A stretch of 64,000 nt of DNA from CAVSUZ01 sp963834715 (lineage in GTDB: Bacteria; Pseudomonadota; Alphaproteobacteria; Acetobacterales; Acetobacteraceae): contig CAWIDE010000006.1 in assembly GCA_963834715.1 (NCBI GenBank), forward strand, positions 1,054,001 through 1,118,000, in the 5' to 3' direction. The position numbers were made by a program, and so were the translations under genes. The notes under the pieces are model-generated. The model did no database searches. It saw only the letters and a list, made by a program, of their open reading frames with translations, and was not told where the DNA came from. Of this stretch, positions 43,446 to 53,044 are shown piece by piece (within the stretch, counting starts at the first letter, position 1; each line of letters starts with the position of its first letter).

Positions 43446-45122
43446 CTATCCGAGCGCGTGCCGCACCGCATCGAGCCACACCACGGCAGCCTGGGCGCCC
43501 GGGTCGGGATGGCCGACAGCGCGCTCGCCCAGATAACTGGAGCGCCCGCGGCGAGCAGTCATCGTGGCAGTGCGTTCCGCACCTTCGCGCGCCGCGCTGA
43601 CTGCACGGAACAGCCCCTCGCCCGGCGGCTCGCGGGCGGCAAGCGCCTCCTGCAGCGCAGCCGATGCCGGGTGCAGCGCATCGAGCATCGTGCGATCGCC
43701 CGGCTCCGCCCCGCCCAGGTCGCAGATCGCGGCGATCCCCGCCTGCAGGGCGAGGGCCCAGTCGGGCGGCCCCGGCACGGAACGGCCGTCCAGCGTGGCA
43801 GCGGCCCGCAGCAAGAATGCGGCCCGACGTGCCGCCGAGGGAACGCATCAGCGTTGCGGAGAGGCTCCGGAGGGTCGCTGGCGCATCCACCAGGTCGTAT
43901 CCGGGCAGGTCGCGCTCAATCGTCGCGGCGCCGCGGGCGAGGCGATGCCAAGGTCGCCATCCCCCACCGCCTGATCGAGCGTTGTCAGACGGTGCTCCTC
44001 TCTCCGGAGGGCAGCGCAGACGGCGCGAAGCACGGGGCCGAATGGCCCCGGTCTGCCTGCCGGCTTCGCGGTTTCATCGGCACCGGGAACTGTTACTCGT
44101 GGTTTTCGTAGGCTTATCGTGCCCGCCGGCACCGTGGGCCACGCAAGTGCCGAGGCGGGGGCATCCAGCAGCGCCAGCCGGTCGGCATCCACCCGCAGCA
44201 ATGAAAGCGAGCAGCCCGCCATTTCGACCGCGCTCAGGAAGGTGCCGCTCCAGGCCCGCGCAACAGTGATGTCGCGCTGCTCCAGCCACGCGACCGCGCT
44301 GCGCGCCACGATGGACAACTCCATCGCAGGCGTGCCGCCGAGACCGTTGACCAGCAGCGCGACGCTCTCCCGTGCGGCGATCCCCCGGTCCTCGACGATG
44401 CGGCTCAGCATTTGGTCCACCAGGTCATTGGCCGGGACGATCCGCTCGCGGCGGACGCCGGCTTCGCCATGAATGCCAAGGCCGAGCTCGATCTCCTCTG
44501 CGTCCAGAGAGAAACCGGGGCGGCCGGCGGCGGGGACGGTGCACGGCGTCAGTGCGACGCCCATGGTGCCCAGATCGGCAATGCCAGCTTCCGCGGCGCG
44601 CTTCACTTCGGCCAACGCCAGCCCTTTGGCGGCGGCAGCCCCGGCGATCTTGTGAATCAGCACCGTGCCAGCAATACCGCGCCGTCCCGCGTGGCTGCCG
44701 CTGGCGGCAAGGGCCACGTCGTCATCCACCACGATCATCTCAACCGGAATGCCCTCGGCCTTAGCCAGCTCCGCGGCGAGGCCGAAATTCAGCCGGTCGC
44801 CGGTGTAGTTCTTGACGATCAGCAGTGCCCCGGGCGGACCGGCAACGGCGCGGATGGCGGCAAGTACCGCGTCGGTGCTGGGGGAGGTAAACACGTCCCC
44901 GGCGACAGCTGCGGTCAGCATACCCGGACCGACATACCCCGCATGGGCCGGTTCGTGGCCGCTGCCGCCGCCGGAGATCAGTGCCACGGAGTCGCGCAGG
45001 GGGACATCGGCGCGCATCACCACGGTTTCGTTTTCAAGCAGGGCGAGGCCGGGAGTGATGGCGACCAGCCCCTCCAGCATTTCGGGGACGACCTGGCGGG
45101 GTGAGTTGATAAGTTTTTTCAT
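43446..45122 (-). pseudogene. dihydroxyacetone kinase (DhaK-DhaL fusion) with two compensating frameshifts
   Basis: An ATP-dependent dihydroxyacetone/triose kinase. The DhaK half is intact: MKKLINSPRQVVPEMLEGL, SGGGSGHEPAHAGYVG with the substrate-binding His context, and VKNYTGDRLNFG. In the DhaL half the nucleotide-binding DQAVGDGDLGIA is followed by a lost base near 43940. The next part, ARGAATIERDLPGYDLVDAPATLRSL, is read in another frame. A gained base near 43825 returns to LLRAAATLDGRSVPG through YLGERAVGHPDPGA, with a stop at 43446. The net frame is preserved (558 codons if repaired). As written, DhaL is cut short and the enzyme is probably dead. Confidence 0.78.
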
Positions 45123-45129
45123 TAGCGCC

Positions 45130-46230
45130 TCAGGCGTGAACCGAAACGGCGGTGAGTGCGCGGGGCGTATCCGGGAGGCGCACGCCGGCGCGAAAAAACA
45201 CGGCATGCTGCAAGGGGCATTCGATCGCCACCTCGTTGCCGGACACGTGAGCCCGGTCCGGTGCGAGCTTCGCCTTCAGGCGTGTCTCGCCGACCGCGAG
45301 CGTGAGCAGCAATTGTCCGCCGATGGTGATGGCGCGTCGGAGGATGCGAGCCTTCACCGCACCACTCGTTCCCGATGGAAGCACCCGGACGTACTCAGGA
45401 CGGATGCCGAGCCGGACATCAATGCCGGGGCCCGCCGGCTTCGCGAGGGGCATCGGCAGCACGTCGAAAATCAGTCCATCTTCGCGTTCGCCACGGGGCG
45501 AGACGAAGTTCATCCCCGGATTGCCGAGGAACCAGCCGCCGAACTCGGTATCCGGCTGTTCGTATAGCCGGCGCGGTTCGGTGCATTGAGAGATCCGGCC
45601 ATCTTGCATCAACGCGATCCGATCGGCGAGCGTCATCGCTTCGGTCTGGTCGTGCGTTACATAAATAATCGTCTGTCGGAACCGCTGACGGAATTGTTTG
45701 AACGCGCGGATAAGCTGCAGCTTGGCGTTGACTTCTACGTTGGTCGTCGGTTCGTCGAACAGAATAACGTCGCAGCTTCGCGCGATGGCGCGGCCGACCG
45801 CGACCTTCTGGCGTGTGCCGCTATCAAGATCGCCGATGTGCCGGTTGCGATGTTCCGTAAGCTGGAGGATCTCCAGCACCGTGTTCAGGCGGTCGTGCTG
45901 CTGCTCTGCCGATAGCCGGCGCTCGTTACGCAAAGCGAGCATGATATTCTCCTGCACGCTGAGCGGGCGGTACATAACCGGGTATTGGAACACCATGCCG
46001 ATATCGCGGTGGCGCGGCGGCAGGCGGGTCACGTTCCAGGCGCCGAAGTGGATGCTGCCGCTCGACGGCGTTTCGAGCCCCGCTATCATGCGTAGGAGGG
46101 TGGTTTTGCCGCACCCCGAGGGGCCGAGCAGACAGGTCACCGTGCCCTCTGCGAAGGTCATCGTGATATCCGCAACCGCCGTCATGTGGCCAAAGCGCTT
46201 GCTCAGCGCATCAAGGCGGATATCAGGCAC
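45130..46230 (-). CDS. glycerol-type ABC transporter ATP-binding protein
   Basis: A 366-residue MalK/UgpC-type ATPase with a C-terminal TOBE-like region. Walker A is GPSGCGKTT and Walker B is VILFDEPTTNVEV. The signature motif is unusual (LDSGTRQKVAVGRA instead of LSGGQ), a form I associate with this glycerol-transporter subfamily. It overlaps the second ATPase by eight bases. With two different ATPases, two permeases, DUF2160 and one binding protein, the set corresponds to rhizobial GlpSTPQV glycerol importers. Confidence 0.85.
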   Translation of the reverse strand: MPDIRLDALSKRFGHMTAVADITMTFAEGTVTCLLGPSGCGKTTLLRMIAGLETPSSGSIHFGAWNVTRLPPRHRDIGMVFQYPVMYRPLSVQENIMLALRNERRLSAEQQHDRLNTVLEILQLTEHRNRHIGDLDSGTRQKVAVGRAIARSCDVILFDEPTTNVEVNAKLQLIRAFKQFRQRFRQTIIYVTHDQTEAMTLADRIALMQDGRISQCTEPRRLYEQPDTEFGGWFLGNPGMNFVSPRGEREDGLIFDVLPMPLAKPAGPGIDVRLGIRPEYVRVLPSGTSGAVKARILRRAITIGGQLLLTLAVGETRLKAKLAPDRAHVSGNEVAIECPLQHAVFFRAGVRLPDTPRALTAVSVHA

Positions 46231-47302
46231 GCGCTGTCTCCCTCCCGCGTCCGACCAAGGTGCCGGATTGGCTGTCGTAGAGCAGGATGTTGGCGGGCCG
46301 CAGGGTGAAGGGGAATGGGGCGCCGATGTCGAGCATGGCGACGGTGGGGCTGGGGGCGGTGGTCACCAGGGTTTCACCGCCTGCATCGAAATAGATCACG
46401 CTCTCGGCACCGAGGTTTTCGATCAGCCGGATTTCGCCCGCGGCGGTCGCATCGCCTCTGTCGTGGCTGATGCTTTCCGGGCGGATCATGACCGACACAT
46501 CGGCCGCATCGTGATCGAGCATGGCGGAAAAGCGTGCGACGCTGGTGGCACAGTGAGCGCCCTCGATGTGGCCGCGTAGCACGTTGCAGCGGGGAAATCC
46601 GACCAGCTCGGCGGAGCGCAGGACTGCGGGGTGGTAATAGACGTTCTCGACCGGTCCGGATTGGACAACGCGTCCCTGGTCCAGTATCATGAGATTTTCC
46701 GCCATCATCAGCGCTTCCAGCGAGTCCGACGTAATATAAAGAAATGTCGCATTCAGCTCGGCCTGCAGGTCCTTAAGATCATCCATCAGGCTCTCGCGCA
46801 GCTTGAAATCGAGGCCCACTAGCGGATCGTCGAGAATGAAAATGTCGGCGTTCTTGAGGATTCCCCGCGCAATGGCGGCCCGCTGCTTTTCGCCGCCGGA
46901 AAGCTGACTGGGCCGCTTCTGCAGCAATTGGCTGATATGGAGCATCTCTGCCGCCTGGCCAACGCGCGCGGTGATTTCAGCGCGAGGAATGCGTTGCAGC
47001 GCCATTGGGTAGGCGACGTTGTCAAACACACTCATGTGCGGGAACAGCGCGAATGATTGCGGCACGTATCCCATGCGGCGTGCCGCCGCGGGCAGATCGG
47101 TAACGTTATCCCCATCCACGTAGATTTGGCCCGAGGTTGGCAACTCCAGCCCGATGATAATGCGCATCAGCACGGACTTGCCGCAGCCGGGCGGTCCGCA
47201 GAACACGGTGAAGCTGCGCGGCTCTATGTCCAGGTCGACATCGGTCAACGCGGCGACGTTCCGATAGGATTTGCTGAGGCGCTCAATCCGGATATGGCTC
47301 AT
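46223..47302 (-). CDS. glycerol-type ABC transporter ATP-binding protein (second ATPase)
   Basis: A 359-residue ATPase. It shows GPPGCGKSVLMRIIIGLE (Walker A; note CGKS), a canonical signature LSGGEKQRAAIARGI and Walker B IFILDDPLVGLD, where Asp replaces the usual catalytic Glu region as DDPLVGLD. A C-terminal regulatory/TOBE part follows. It probably forms a heterodimer with the ATPase encoded next. It begins one base after the DUF2160 stop region and overlaps the following gene, so it is part of one transcript. Confidence 0.85.
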   Translation of the reverse strand: MSHIRIERLSKSYRNVAALTDVDLDIEPRSFTVFCGPPGCGKSVLMRIIIGLELPTSGQIYVDGDNVTDLPAAARRMGYVPQSFALFPHMSVFDNVAYPMALQRIPRAEITARVGQAAEMLHISQLLQKRPSQLSGGEKQRAAIARGILKNADIFILDDPLVGLDFKLRESLMDDLKDLQAELNATFLYITSDSLEALMMAENLMILDQGRVVQSGPVENVYYHPAVLRSAELVGFPRCNVLRGHIEGAHCATSVARFSAMLDHDAADVSVMIRPESISHDRGDATAAGEIRLIENLGAESVIYFDAGGETLVTTAPSPTVAMLDIGAPFPFTLRPANILLYDSQSGTLVGRGRETARA

Positions 47303-47303
47303 T

Positions 47304-47582
47304 TCACTGGCCGAGCCTGGCGAGATACGGCACTAACATGATGCCGAGGACGAACACCGCGGCGACTACCGCAAGGATAATCACCAGGGCGCGTGCTGCG
47401 CCCCAGCCGCGCGCTGATTTGGGCACGTTGCTGACGGCGATGTTCAGGATGGTCGCCCCGATGACCACCAGCAGCCCAAGCCGATAGAGGCCGAAGACCC
47501 ATTGCTGGGTGATCAGCAGGAAGCCTGCGATCATCAGAACGATCAGCGTGGTTTCGGCGCGGGCCAGCAGGCGGCTTGGCAT
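47304..47582 (-). CDS. DUF2160 small integral membrane protein of the transporter operon
   Basis: A 92-residue protein with three hydrophobic helices (TTLIVLMIAGFLLITQQW, LLVVIGATILNIAVSN, LVIILAVVAAVFVLGIML). DUF2160 genes occur almost only inside glycerol ABC transporter operons, and that is the position here, between permease and ATPase genes with gaps of one to three bases. The role is unknown; it may be an accessory subunit. Its presence is the strongest clue to the operon's substrate class. Confidence 0.82.
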   Translation of the reverse strand: MPSRLLARAETTLIVLMIAGFLLITQQWVFGLYRLGLLVVIGATILNIAVSNVPKSARGWGAARALVIILAVVAAVFVLGIMLVPYLARLGQ

Positions 47583-47585
47583 CGC

Positions 47586-48413
47586 TCAGACCTCGCCGCG
47601 GACAGTGCCGAAGGTCATGCCGACAAGCAGGAAGCGTTGGAAGAAATAGACGACGAGGATGGGTGGAAGGATGTAGATAGTCGTCAGCGACGAGAGAAAC
47701 GTCCAGTCGATGCCACCGCCGTTCGAGAGATTGGTGGCGAGCAGAACAGGAATGTTTGACGTGTTGATACCGCCGATGATGTAATTGAACAGAAATTCGT
47801 TCCAGACAAAGATGAAGTTAAAGATCAGCGCCGCGATGACGCCAGGAAACGCCTGCGGCAGAGTCAAGCGTGTGATAATACTGAACCACGATGCCCCATT
47901 TACCAGCCCGGTTTCGTCGAAGCGTGGTGAGACCCCGTCGATGAATCCTTTAAGAATCCAGACCGAGAACGGAATAGAGAACATCGCGTAGAACAGCGTC
48001 ATTGCGATATAGCTGTCTTTCCAGCCGAATGCGACGTACATCAGATAAACCGGCAGGATTGCCGCGGATCCCGGCAACATGCGGATCGACAAGAGCAGGA
48101 ACATGAGAAAGTTTGTGGCGGCGGGCTTGAAACGGGAAAAGGCGAAGGCGGCAAGGAACGAGACCGCAACCGCGATCAGAACCGCTGCGACCGACAGCAA
48201 GGCGCTGTTGAAGAAATGATGCTGGAACGCCGGCTGAGCGAACAGTCTAGCATAATTATCAAGCGTCGGATGGAAGAACAAGAGCGGAGGTACCGCGAGG
48301 ATCTGCGGTGCGGTTTTGAACGACGACAGTACGATCCAGAATACCGGCGCAAAGAACAGCAGCGCCACGAGCCACAGCAGCAGATGGTACAGGCTTTGGC
48401 GTAAGCGATCCAT
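47586..48413 (-). CDS. ABC transporter permease (MalG type)
   Basis: A 275-residue inner-membrane permease with six helices (YHLLLWLVALLFFAPVFWIVL onward) and the cytoplasmic EAA loop that contacts the ATPase (ETGLVNGASWFSIITRLTLPQAFPG). The start ATG shares the ATGA overlap with the end of the upstream permease gene. A longer frame upstream lies inside that gene and is rejected. Confidence 0.9.
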   Translation of the reverse strand: MDRLRQSLYHLLLWLVALLFFAPVFWIVLSSFKTAPQILAVPPLLFFHPTLDNYARLFAQPAFQHHFFNSALLSVAAVLIAVAVSFLAAFAFSRFKPAATNFLMFLLLSIRMLPGSAAILPVYLMYVAFGWKDSYIAMTLFYAMFSIPFSVWILKGFIDGVSPRFDETGLVNGASWFSIITRLTLPQAFPGVIAALIFNFIFVWNEFLFNYIIGGINTSNIPVLLATNLSNGGGIDWTFLSSLTTIYILPPILVVYFFQRFLLVGMTFGTVRGEV

Positions 48414-49384
48414 CAGGCGAGCGCGGCCTTTCGTTCGCGAAGATATAGCACGTAAAGGAAGGTTGCCGTGAATGCGATGGAGATCAACAGCAGGATCACC
48501 GCAAGGGCTGAGGAACTGCCCATGTTGAAGGCTTCGAAGGCGTGGCGGAACAGAGTCATGGCGATAAGCTGCGTCGCCGTGCCCGGGCCGCCGTAAGTCA
48601 TATCGAAAATCAGGTCCATCGTTTTGAACGCATCGATCGTGCGCAACAGCAGACCGAGCATCAGGATGAATTTGCCGTGGTAGAGGATGATCAGGCGGAA
48701 GCGGTTCCACCAGCTCAGGCGGTCGATCTCTGCGGCTTCCAGCTCGGCTTTTGGTACCGATGCCAGCGCGGCGAGTGTCATCAGCACCATGAACGGCGTC
48801 CACATCCACACATCGACCGCAAGCACGGCGCCGAAGGCGACGTGCGCGTCGCTCAGAAACCGCACCGTGCCGATGCCGGCGAGACGCAAGAACCAGTTCA
48901 GCACCCCGAATGTCGGGTCGTAGATTAGCCGCCAGAAGGTACCCGCCGCCACGGGGGTGACCACCATCGGCGCGAACAGCAGCGTGAGTGCCAGGCGCCG
49001 TCCCGGCAGCTTGTCGCTGCGCCAGAACAGCAGGCCGAGGAAAAACCCCAAAACGGTTTCGATTCCGACTGCCAGCACCACGAAGATGAAGGTTCGGCTC
49101 AGATCGAACCAGGTTGCGGCATCGTTCAGGATACTGGTGAAGTTATAGAAGCCGGAATAGATCGGCGGCCGGCCGCTGGTCAGCGAGAACCGGTAGAAGC
49201 TCAGGCCTAGCAGCCAAAGTGTAGGGATCGTGTTCCAGATGATGAAAAACAGCAGCACGGGCGCGATGAGCAGAAGTACCAGAACGTCCCGCCGGGCAAA
49301 GAAAACGGCGAGCCTGCTCGGCCGGCCCGCCGATTTATAGTCGCGGGAGGATACCGCGACAGAGCCGATGGCCCCTCCCGCCAT
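48413..49384 (-). CDS. ABC transporter permease (MalF type)
   Basis: A 323-residue permease with an N-terminal basic region, an initial helix (VLVLLLIAPVLLFFIIW), further helices, and the EAA loop ELEAAEIDRLSWWNRFRLIIL. ATG at 49384 is five bases after the binding-protein stop and is chosen because the longer frame overlaps that gene. It is intact, unlike the binding protein it depends on. Confidence 0.9.
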   Translation of the reverse strand: MAGGAIGSVAVSSRDYKSAGRPSRLAVFFARRDVLVLLLIAPVLLFFIIWNTIPTLWLLGLSFYRFSLTSGRPPIYSGFYNFTSILNDAATWFDLSRTFIFVVLAVGIETVLGFFLGLLFWRSDKLPGRRLALTLLFAPMVVTPVAAGTFWRLIYDPTFGVLNWFLRLAGIGTVRFLSDAHVAFGAVLAVDVWMWTPFMVLMTLAALASVPKAELEAAEIDRLSWWNRFRLIILYHGKFILMLGLLLRTIDAFKTMDLIFDMTYGGPGTATQLIAMTLFRHAFEAFNMGSSSALAVILLLISIAFTATFLYVLYLRERKAALA

Positions 49385-49388
49385 CAGA

Positions 49389-50862
49389 TTACAACGTAAT
49401 TCCGCTGCAGGCGGAGGTCGGCTCTTTTTCCGCCGTGCCCTCGTCGTACAGGATCTTCTGCTGCTGGCAGGCGACCCACTGCAGGGCATGCAGCGGATCT
49501 TTGATCTGCCCGGTGTAGTATCCCGTGAAAGCCTCCTGCTGGTCGGACAGCATCTCCGAGTATTTCGGATCGTGCCAGAAATCGGAGCTGTGTAGCAGCA
49601 TATCCTTGTAGGTCCGGTTCCACGGGTTGATGCCGTCGAAATCCGGCCGCGAGCAGGTTGCGTAATCGCACGGCATGCCGCCGCGCGTCAGGTAATCGTG
49701 CGAGGTCTCTGGCAGGTACCACCATTTCATGAAGTCGATAGCCACCTGCATGTGCGCTGGGTCATTGAACGCGTTGATCACCCAGGGCTGCCCGCCGATG
49801 ATGTAATTGCGATATAGAGTTCCGTCTGGCTTCTTGAACGCAGGCGGGTTCACGACCATCACCTTACCCTCAAGGTTGGGCGGGATCATGGTCTTGCCGG
49901 TCGCTACCCATTGCCAGGCGGCGAACACCTTGCCTTGGGTGAATGCATCGATTACTTCGGCGATGAAGTAGTTGGTTGCTCCCGGCGGCTGATATTTCAG
50001 CCAGGATTTGTAGAGCTCCATCGCATGGGCGTTGGAGGGGGTGTCGTAGATGCCCTGCACCTTACCGGTCTTCGGGTCCCAGATGTCGCCGCCGAGCGAG
50101 CGCATGAACGACATGGTCGGGCAGCTCGCAGCATCGGTACTCGCGCGAGTATTGTGCCGCAAAACCGTAATAGCCCTTCTCCGGGCGATTAAAGAAGGCG
50201 ATAAGGTCGATCCACTGGTCGAAATCCATTTTGTCGAAATCTTCCCAGGTGGTCGGAAGCGCGCGACCGTACTTAGCCTTGAACGCCTCCGCCTCTCCCG
50301 GTCCCTCCAGAATGTCCTTGCGGACGAAGATGCCGATGATGTCCCCCACCTGGGGAAAGCCCCAGAGCTTGTTGGTGCCGTCGGGGTAAACCTGGTAGCT
50401 GGAACGGATCGAGGGGGACCACCACTTGATGTTCAGCTCCGGGTTCCTGGTGATAATGTCGTTGAGCTGAACGATCCACTTCGGCGTTGCCAGCGCACCC
50501 AGCCACTGACTGTCGCTGATAATGATGTTGTATTCCTGGCTGCGTGTGGCGAGCGACGTAGCCGCTTTCTGGAAAAGGGCGCCGAAAGGTGCATCTGCGA
50601 AGGAGAAGCTGACGTCGTAGCCGTACTTAGCCTTGGCGTACTTGGCGAACTCCGGCGACATATCCACGCCGAGCTTGCTCGGCAGCCAACCGGCAACGCC
50701 AAGGATTTGCATGTGAATGGACTTGCCAGCCAACGGGCTCTTCTGCGCCAGAGCAAGGTTAGGGCAGGCGAGAGCGGTGGCGCCGAGTGCGGCCGATCCT
50801 TGCAGAACCCGCCGCCGGCTGAGCCGGCCAGTAGTCGGTAACGCACTCGTGATTTTCGCCAT
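49389..50862 (-). pseudogene. ABC transporter substrate-binding protein with one frameshift
   Basis: An extracellular solute-binding protein of the polyol/glycerol type (about 490 residues when repaired). The signal is RLSRRRVLQGSAALGATALA, a twin-Arg-like or Sec leader. The first part ends in GYYGFAAQYSREY. One inserted C near 50135 throws the frame; the correct reading continues as DAASCPTMSFMRSLGGDIWDPKTG through EKEPTSACSGITL. The total length is 1474 bases, i.e. 491 codons plus one. As written, the second half is lost, so transport should fail. The gene is first in the operon. Confidence 0.8.
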
Positions 50863-50904
50863 CGATCGTCTCCCCTCAGGGCTTCGGTAGCCCAATTTAT
50901 GGCT

Positions 50905-50938
50905 TCAAGCATCCATGCTGGCTTGAGAGGCGTCAAGC
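50905..50938. promoter_or_regulatory. operator-like repeats between two divergent operons
   Basis: In the 136-base gap between the binding-protein gene and the divergent Tm-1-type gene, TCAAGC (50905-50910) and GCTTGA (50921-50926) form an inverted repeat. Inside it lies the palindrome AGCAT-CC-ATGCT, and a third TCAAGC is at 50933-50938. Such a nested arrangement in a divergent promoter suggests a shared regulator site. No regulator gene is adjacent. Confidence 0.4.
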
Positions 50939-50998
50939 GAGGCTTTCGGTCTTCCGCTTTGGCGGCGTTTAGGCTTGACTGTGCAGATGGAGGAAACG

Positions 50999-52204
50999 AT
51001 GGCCAAGGGCCGCATCTATGTCGCGGGCACGGCCGATACCAAGGGTGCTGAGCTGGTTTATCTGGCCCGGCTGGTCGCACAAGCGGGCGTGCCGGCCGTG
51101 CTGGTGGATCTATCCACCTCCGGCAAATCCGGGACTGCCGATATTTCGCCGCAGGAGGTAGCCGCCTCTCATCCCGGTGGCGCCAGCGCCGTGTTCACCG
51201 GTGATCGCGGAACGGCGGTCTCCGCCATGGCGGTGGCATTTCAGCACTTTATCCTCGCGCGGCAGGATGTGGCCGGTGTGATCGGGATTGGTGGCTCCGG
51301 TGGCACCGCACTGATCACGCCCGCCATGCGCGCGCTCCCCATCGGGGTGCCGAAGCTGATGGTTTCAACCGTCGCCTCCAGCAATGTCGCGCCGTACGTT
51401 GGCCCGAGTGATATCGCCATGATGTATTCGGTCACCGATATCGCCGGGTTGAACCGCATCTCGCGCGTCATTCTCGCCAACGCCGCCCACGCAATCACCG
51501 GCATGGTGCGTGGCACAATCCCGCCGGCGCGGGACGACAAGCCCGCGATCGGCCTGACGATGTTCGGCGTCACCACGCCCTGCGTTAACCAGGTCGTCTC
51601 CTTGCTGCGTGACGATTATGACTGCCTGGTGTTCCATGCTACCGGCACGGGCGGCCAGTCGATGGAAAAACTCGCCGACTCCCATCTTCTGGCCGGCGTG
51701 CTCGATATCACCACAACCGAAGTCTGCGATCTGCTGATGGGCGGCGTGTTCCCCTGCACGGAGGACCGGCTCGGCGCCATTGCCCGTTCGGGCTTGCCTT
51801 ATGTCGGCTCCTGCGGCGCGCTGGATATGGTGAATTTCGGCGCAATGGAGACCGTCCCGCCGCAGTACCGCGATCGCCGCCTGTATGTGCACAATCCGCA
51901 GGTAACCCTGATGCGCACCACGCCGGAGGAATGCGCGCGCATTGGCCGCTGGATCGGCGAAAAACTCAACCTCTGCCAAGGCATCATCCGCTTCCTGCTC
52001 CCCGAGGGCGGCGTTTCCGCCATCGATGCCCCGGGTCAGCCGTTCCATGATCCGGAAGCAGACGCCGCGCTGTTCAGCTCCCTGGAGAGCACGGTGCAGC
52101 AGACCGACCGCCACCGCCTCATCCGCCGACCGGAAAACATCAACGATCCCGGCTTTGCGCACGCACTCGTCGCCCAGTTCCTCGAAATCATCGGAACCGC
52201 CTGA
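50999..52204 (+). CDS. Tm-1-like ATP-binding domain protein (UPF0261)
   Basis: A 401-residue protein of the UPF0261/Tm-1-like family, homologous to the N-terminal half of tomato Tm-1. Conserved blocks are IYVAGTADTKGAELVYLARL, GVIGIGGSGGTALITPAMRALPIGVPKLMVSTVAS, GLTMFGVTTPCV, VFHATGTGGQSMEKL and GSCGALDMVNFG. ATG 50999 follows GGAGG. A one-base gap separates it from the TIM-barrel gene that corresponds to the other half of Tm-1. The reaction is unknown in bacteria; a catabolic or nucleotide-dependent step is inferred from the context. Confidence 0.9.
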   Translation: MAKGRIYVAGTADTKGAELVYLARLVAQAGVPAVLVDLSTSGKSGTADISPQEVAASHPGGASAVFTGDRGTAVSAMAVAFQHFILARQDVAGVIGIGGSGGTALITPAMRALPIGVPKLMVSTVASSNVAPYVGPSDIAMMYSVTDIAGLNRISRVILANAAHAITGMVRGTIPPARDDKPAIGLTMFGVTTPCVNQVVSLLRDDYDCLVFHATGTGGQSMEKLADSHLLAGVLDITTTEVCDLLMGGVFPCTEDRLGAIARSGLPYVGSCGALDMVNFGAMETVPPQYRDRRLYVHNPQVTLMRTTPEECARIGRWIGEKLNLCQGIIRFLLPEGGVSAIDAPGQPFHDPEADAALFSSLESTVQQTDRHRLIRRPENINDPGFAHALVAQFLEIIGTA

Positions 52205-52205
52205 C

Positions 52206-53036
52206 ATGCCCCGTGTCGCTCGCGCCAAACTGCTCCAGCGCTTCCGTGAGATGATCGCCCGCAACGAGCCGATTATCGGTGGCGGCGCGGGCACCGGTCT
52301 CTCTGCGAAGTGCGAGGAAGCCGGCGGCATCGACCTGATCGTGATCTATAATTCCGGCCGTTACCGCATGGCAGGGCGCGGTTCGCTTGCCGGGCTGCTT
52401 GCGTACGGTAACGCCAATCAGATCGTTAAAGACATGGCGTATGAGGTGCTGCCGGTCGTCAGGCGCACGCCGGTGCTTGCCGGGGTCAACGGCACCGACC
52501 CGTTCTGCCTGTTCGACTCGTACCTCGACGAACTGGCGGCGATTGGTTTCTCCGGTGTGCAGAATTTCCCCACGGTGGGGCTGATCGACGGCGTGTTTCG
52601 CGCGAACCTGGAAGAAACCGGTATGGGCTACGCGCTGGAAGTGGACCTTATCCGCCATGCTCGTGCGAAGGATCTTTTTACAACGCCTTACGTGTTCAAC
52701 CCGGAGGAATCGCGCCTGATGGCAGGGGCCGGCGCCGATATCATTGTGGCGCATATGGGCCTGACGACCGGTGGTACAATCGGCGCCGGCACCGCTCTTA
52801 CGCTGGAGGACTGCGTGCCACGAATCGACGCCATCGCAAACGCCGCCCGCTCCGTAAACCCCGATATCATCCTGCTCTGTCATGGTGGCCCGATCGCGCA
52901 CCCGGAAGATGCCCGCTTCATCCTCTCGCGGTGCCGCGGTATTCATGGGTTCTACGGCGCATCAAGCATGGAACGGCTGCCCACCGAAACCGCGCTGACC
53001 GAACAGACCAAACGCTTCAAATCCATCCGACGCTAG
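52206..53036 (+). CDS. phosphoenolpyruvate-hydrolase-like TIM-barrel protein (Tm-1 C-terminal half)
   Basis: A 276-residue TIM barrel of the PEP_hydrolase/TIM-br_sig_trns family, the second half of Tm-1-type proteins. Recognisable parts are GGGAGTGLSAKCEEAGGIDLIVIYNSGRYRMAGRGSLAGLL, GFSGVQNFPTVGLIDG, ADIIVAHMGLTTGG and LLCHGGPIAHPEDA. It starts one base after the UPF0261 stop. The annotated activity of the family is uncertain. Gene pairing implies that the two proteins work together. Confidence 0.88.
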   Translation: MPRVARAKLLQRFREMIARNEPIIGGGAGTGLSAKCEEAGGIDLIVIYNSGRYRMAGRGSLAGLLAYGNANQIVKDMAYEVLPVVRRTPVLAGVNGTDPFCLFDSYLDELAAIGFSGVQNFPTVGLIDGVFRANLEETGMGYALEVDLIRHARAKDLFTTPYVFNPEESRLMAGAGADIIVAHMGLTTGGTIGAGTALTLEDCVPRIDAIANAARSVNPDIILLCHGGPIAHPEDARFILSRCRGIHGFYGASSMERLPTETALTEQTKRFKSIRR

Positions 53037-53044
53037 GAGGCGAC

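Noticed and set aside
51365..52330. 321-residue open frame antisense to the Tm-1-like gene
   Set aside because: Shadow of an intact, motif-rich gene in the same place.
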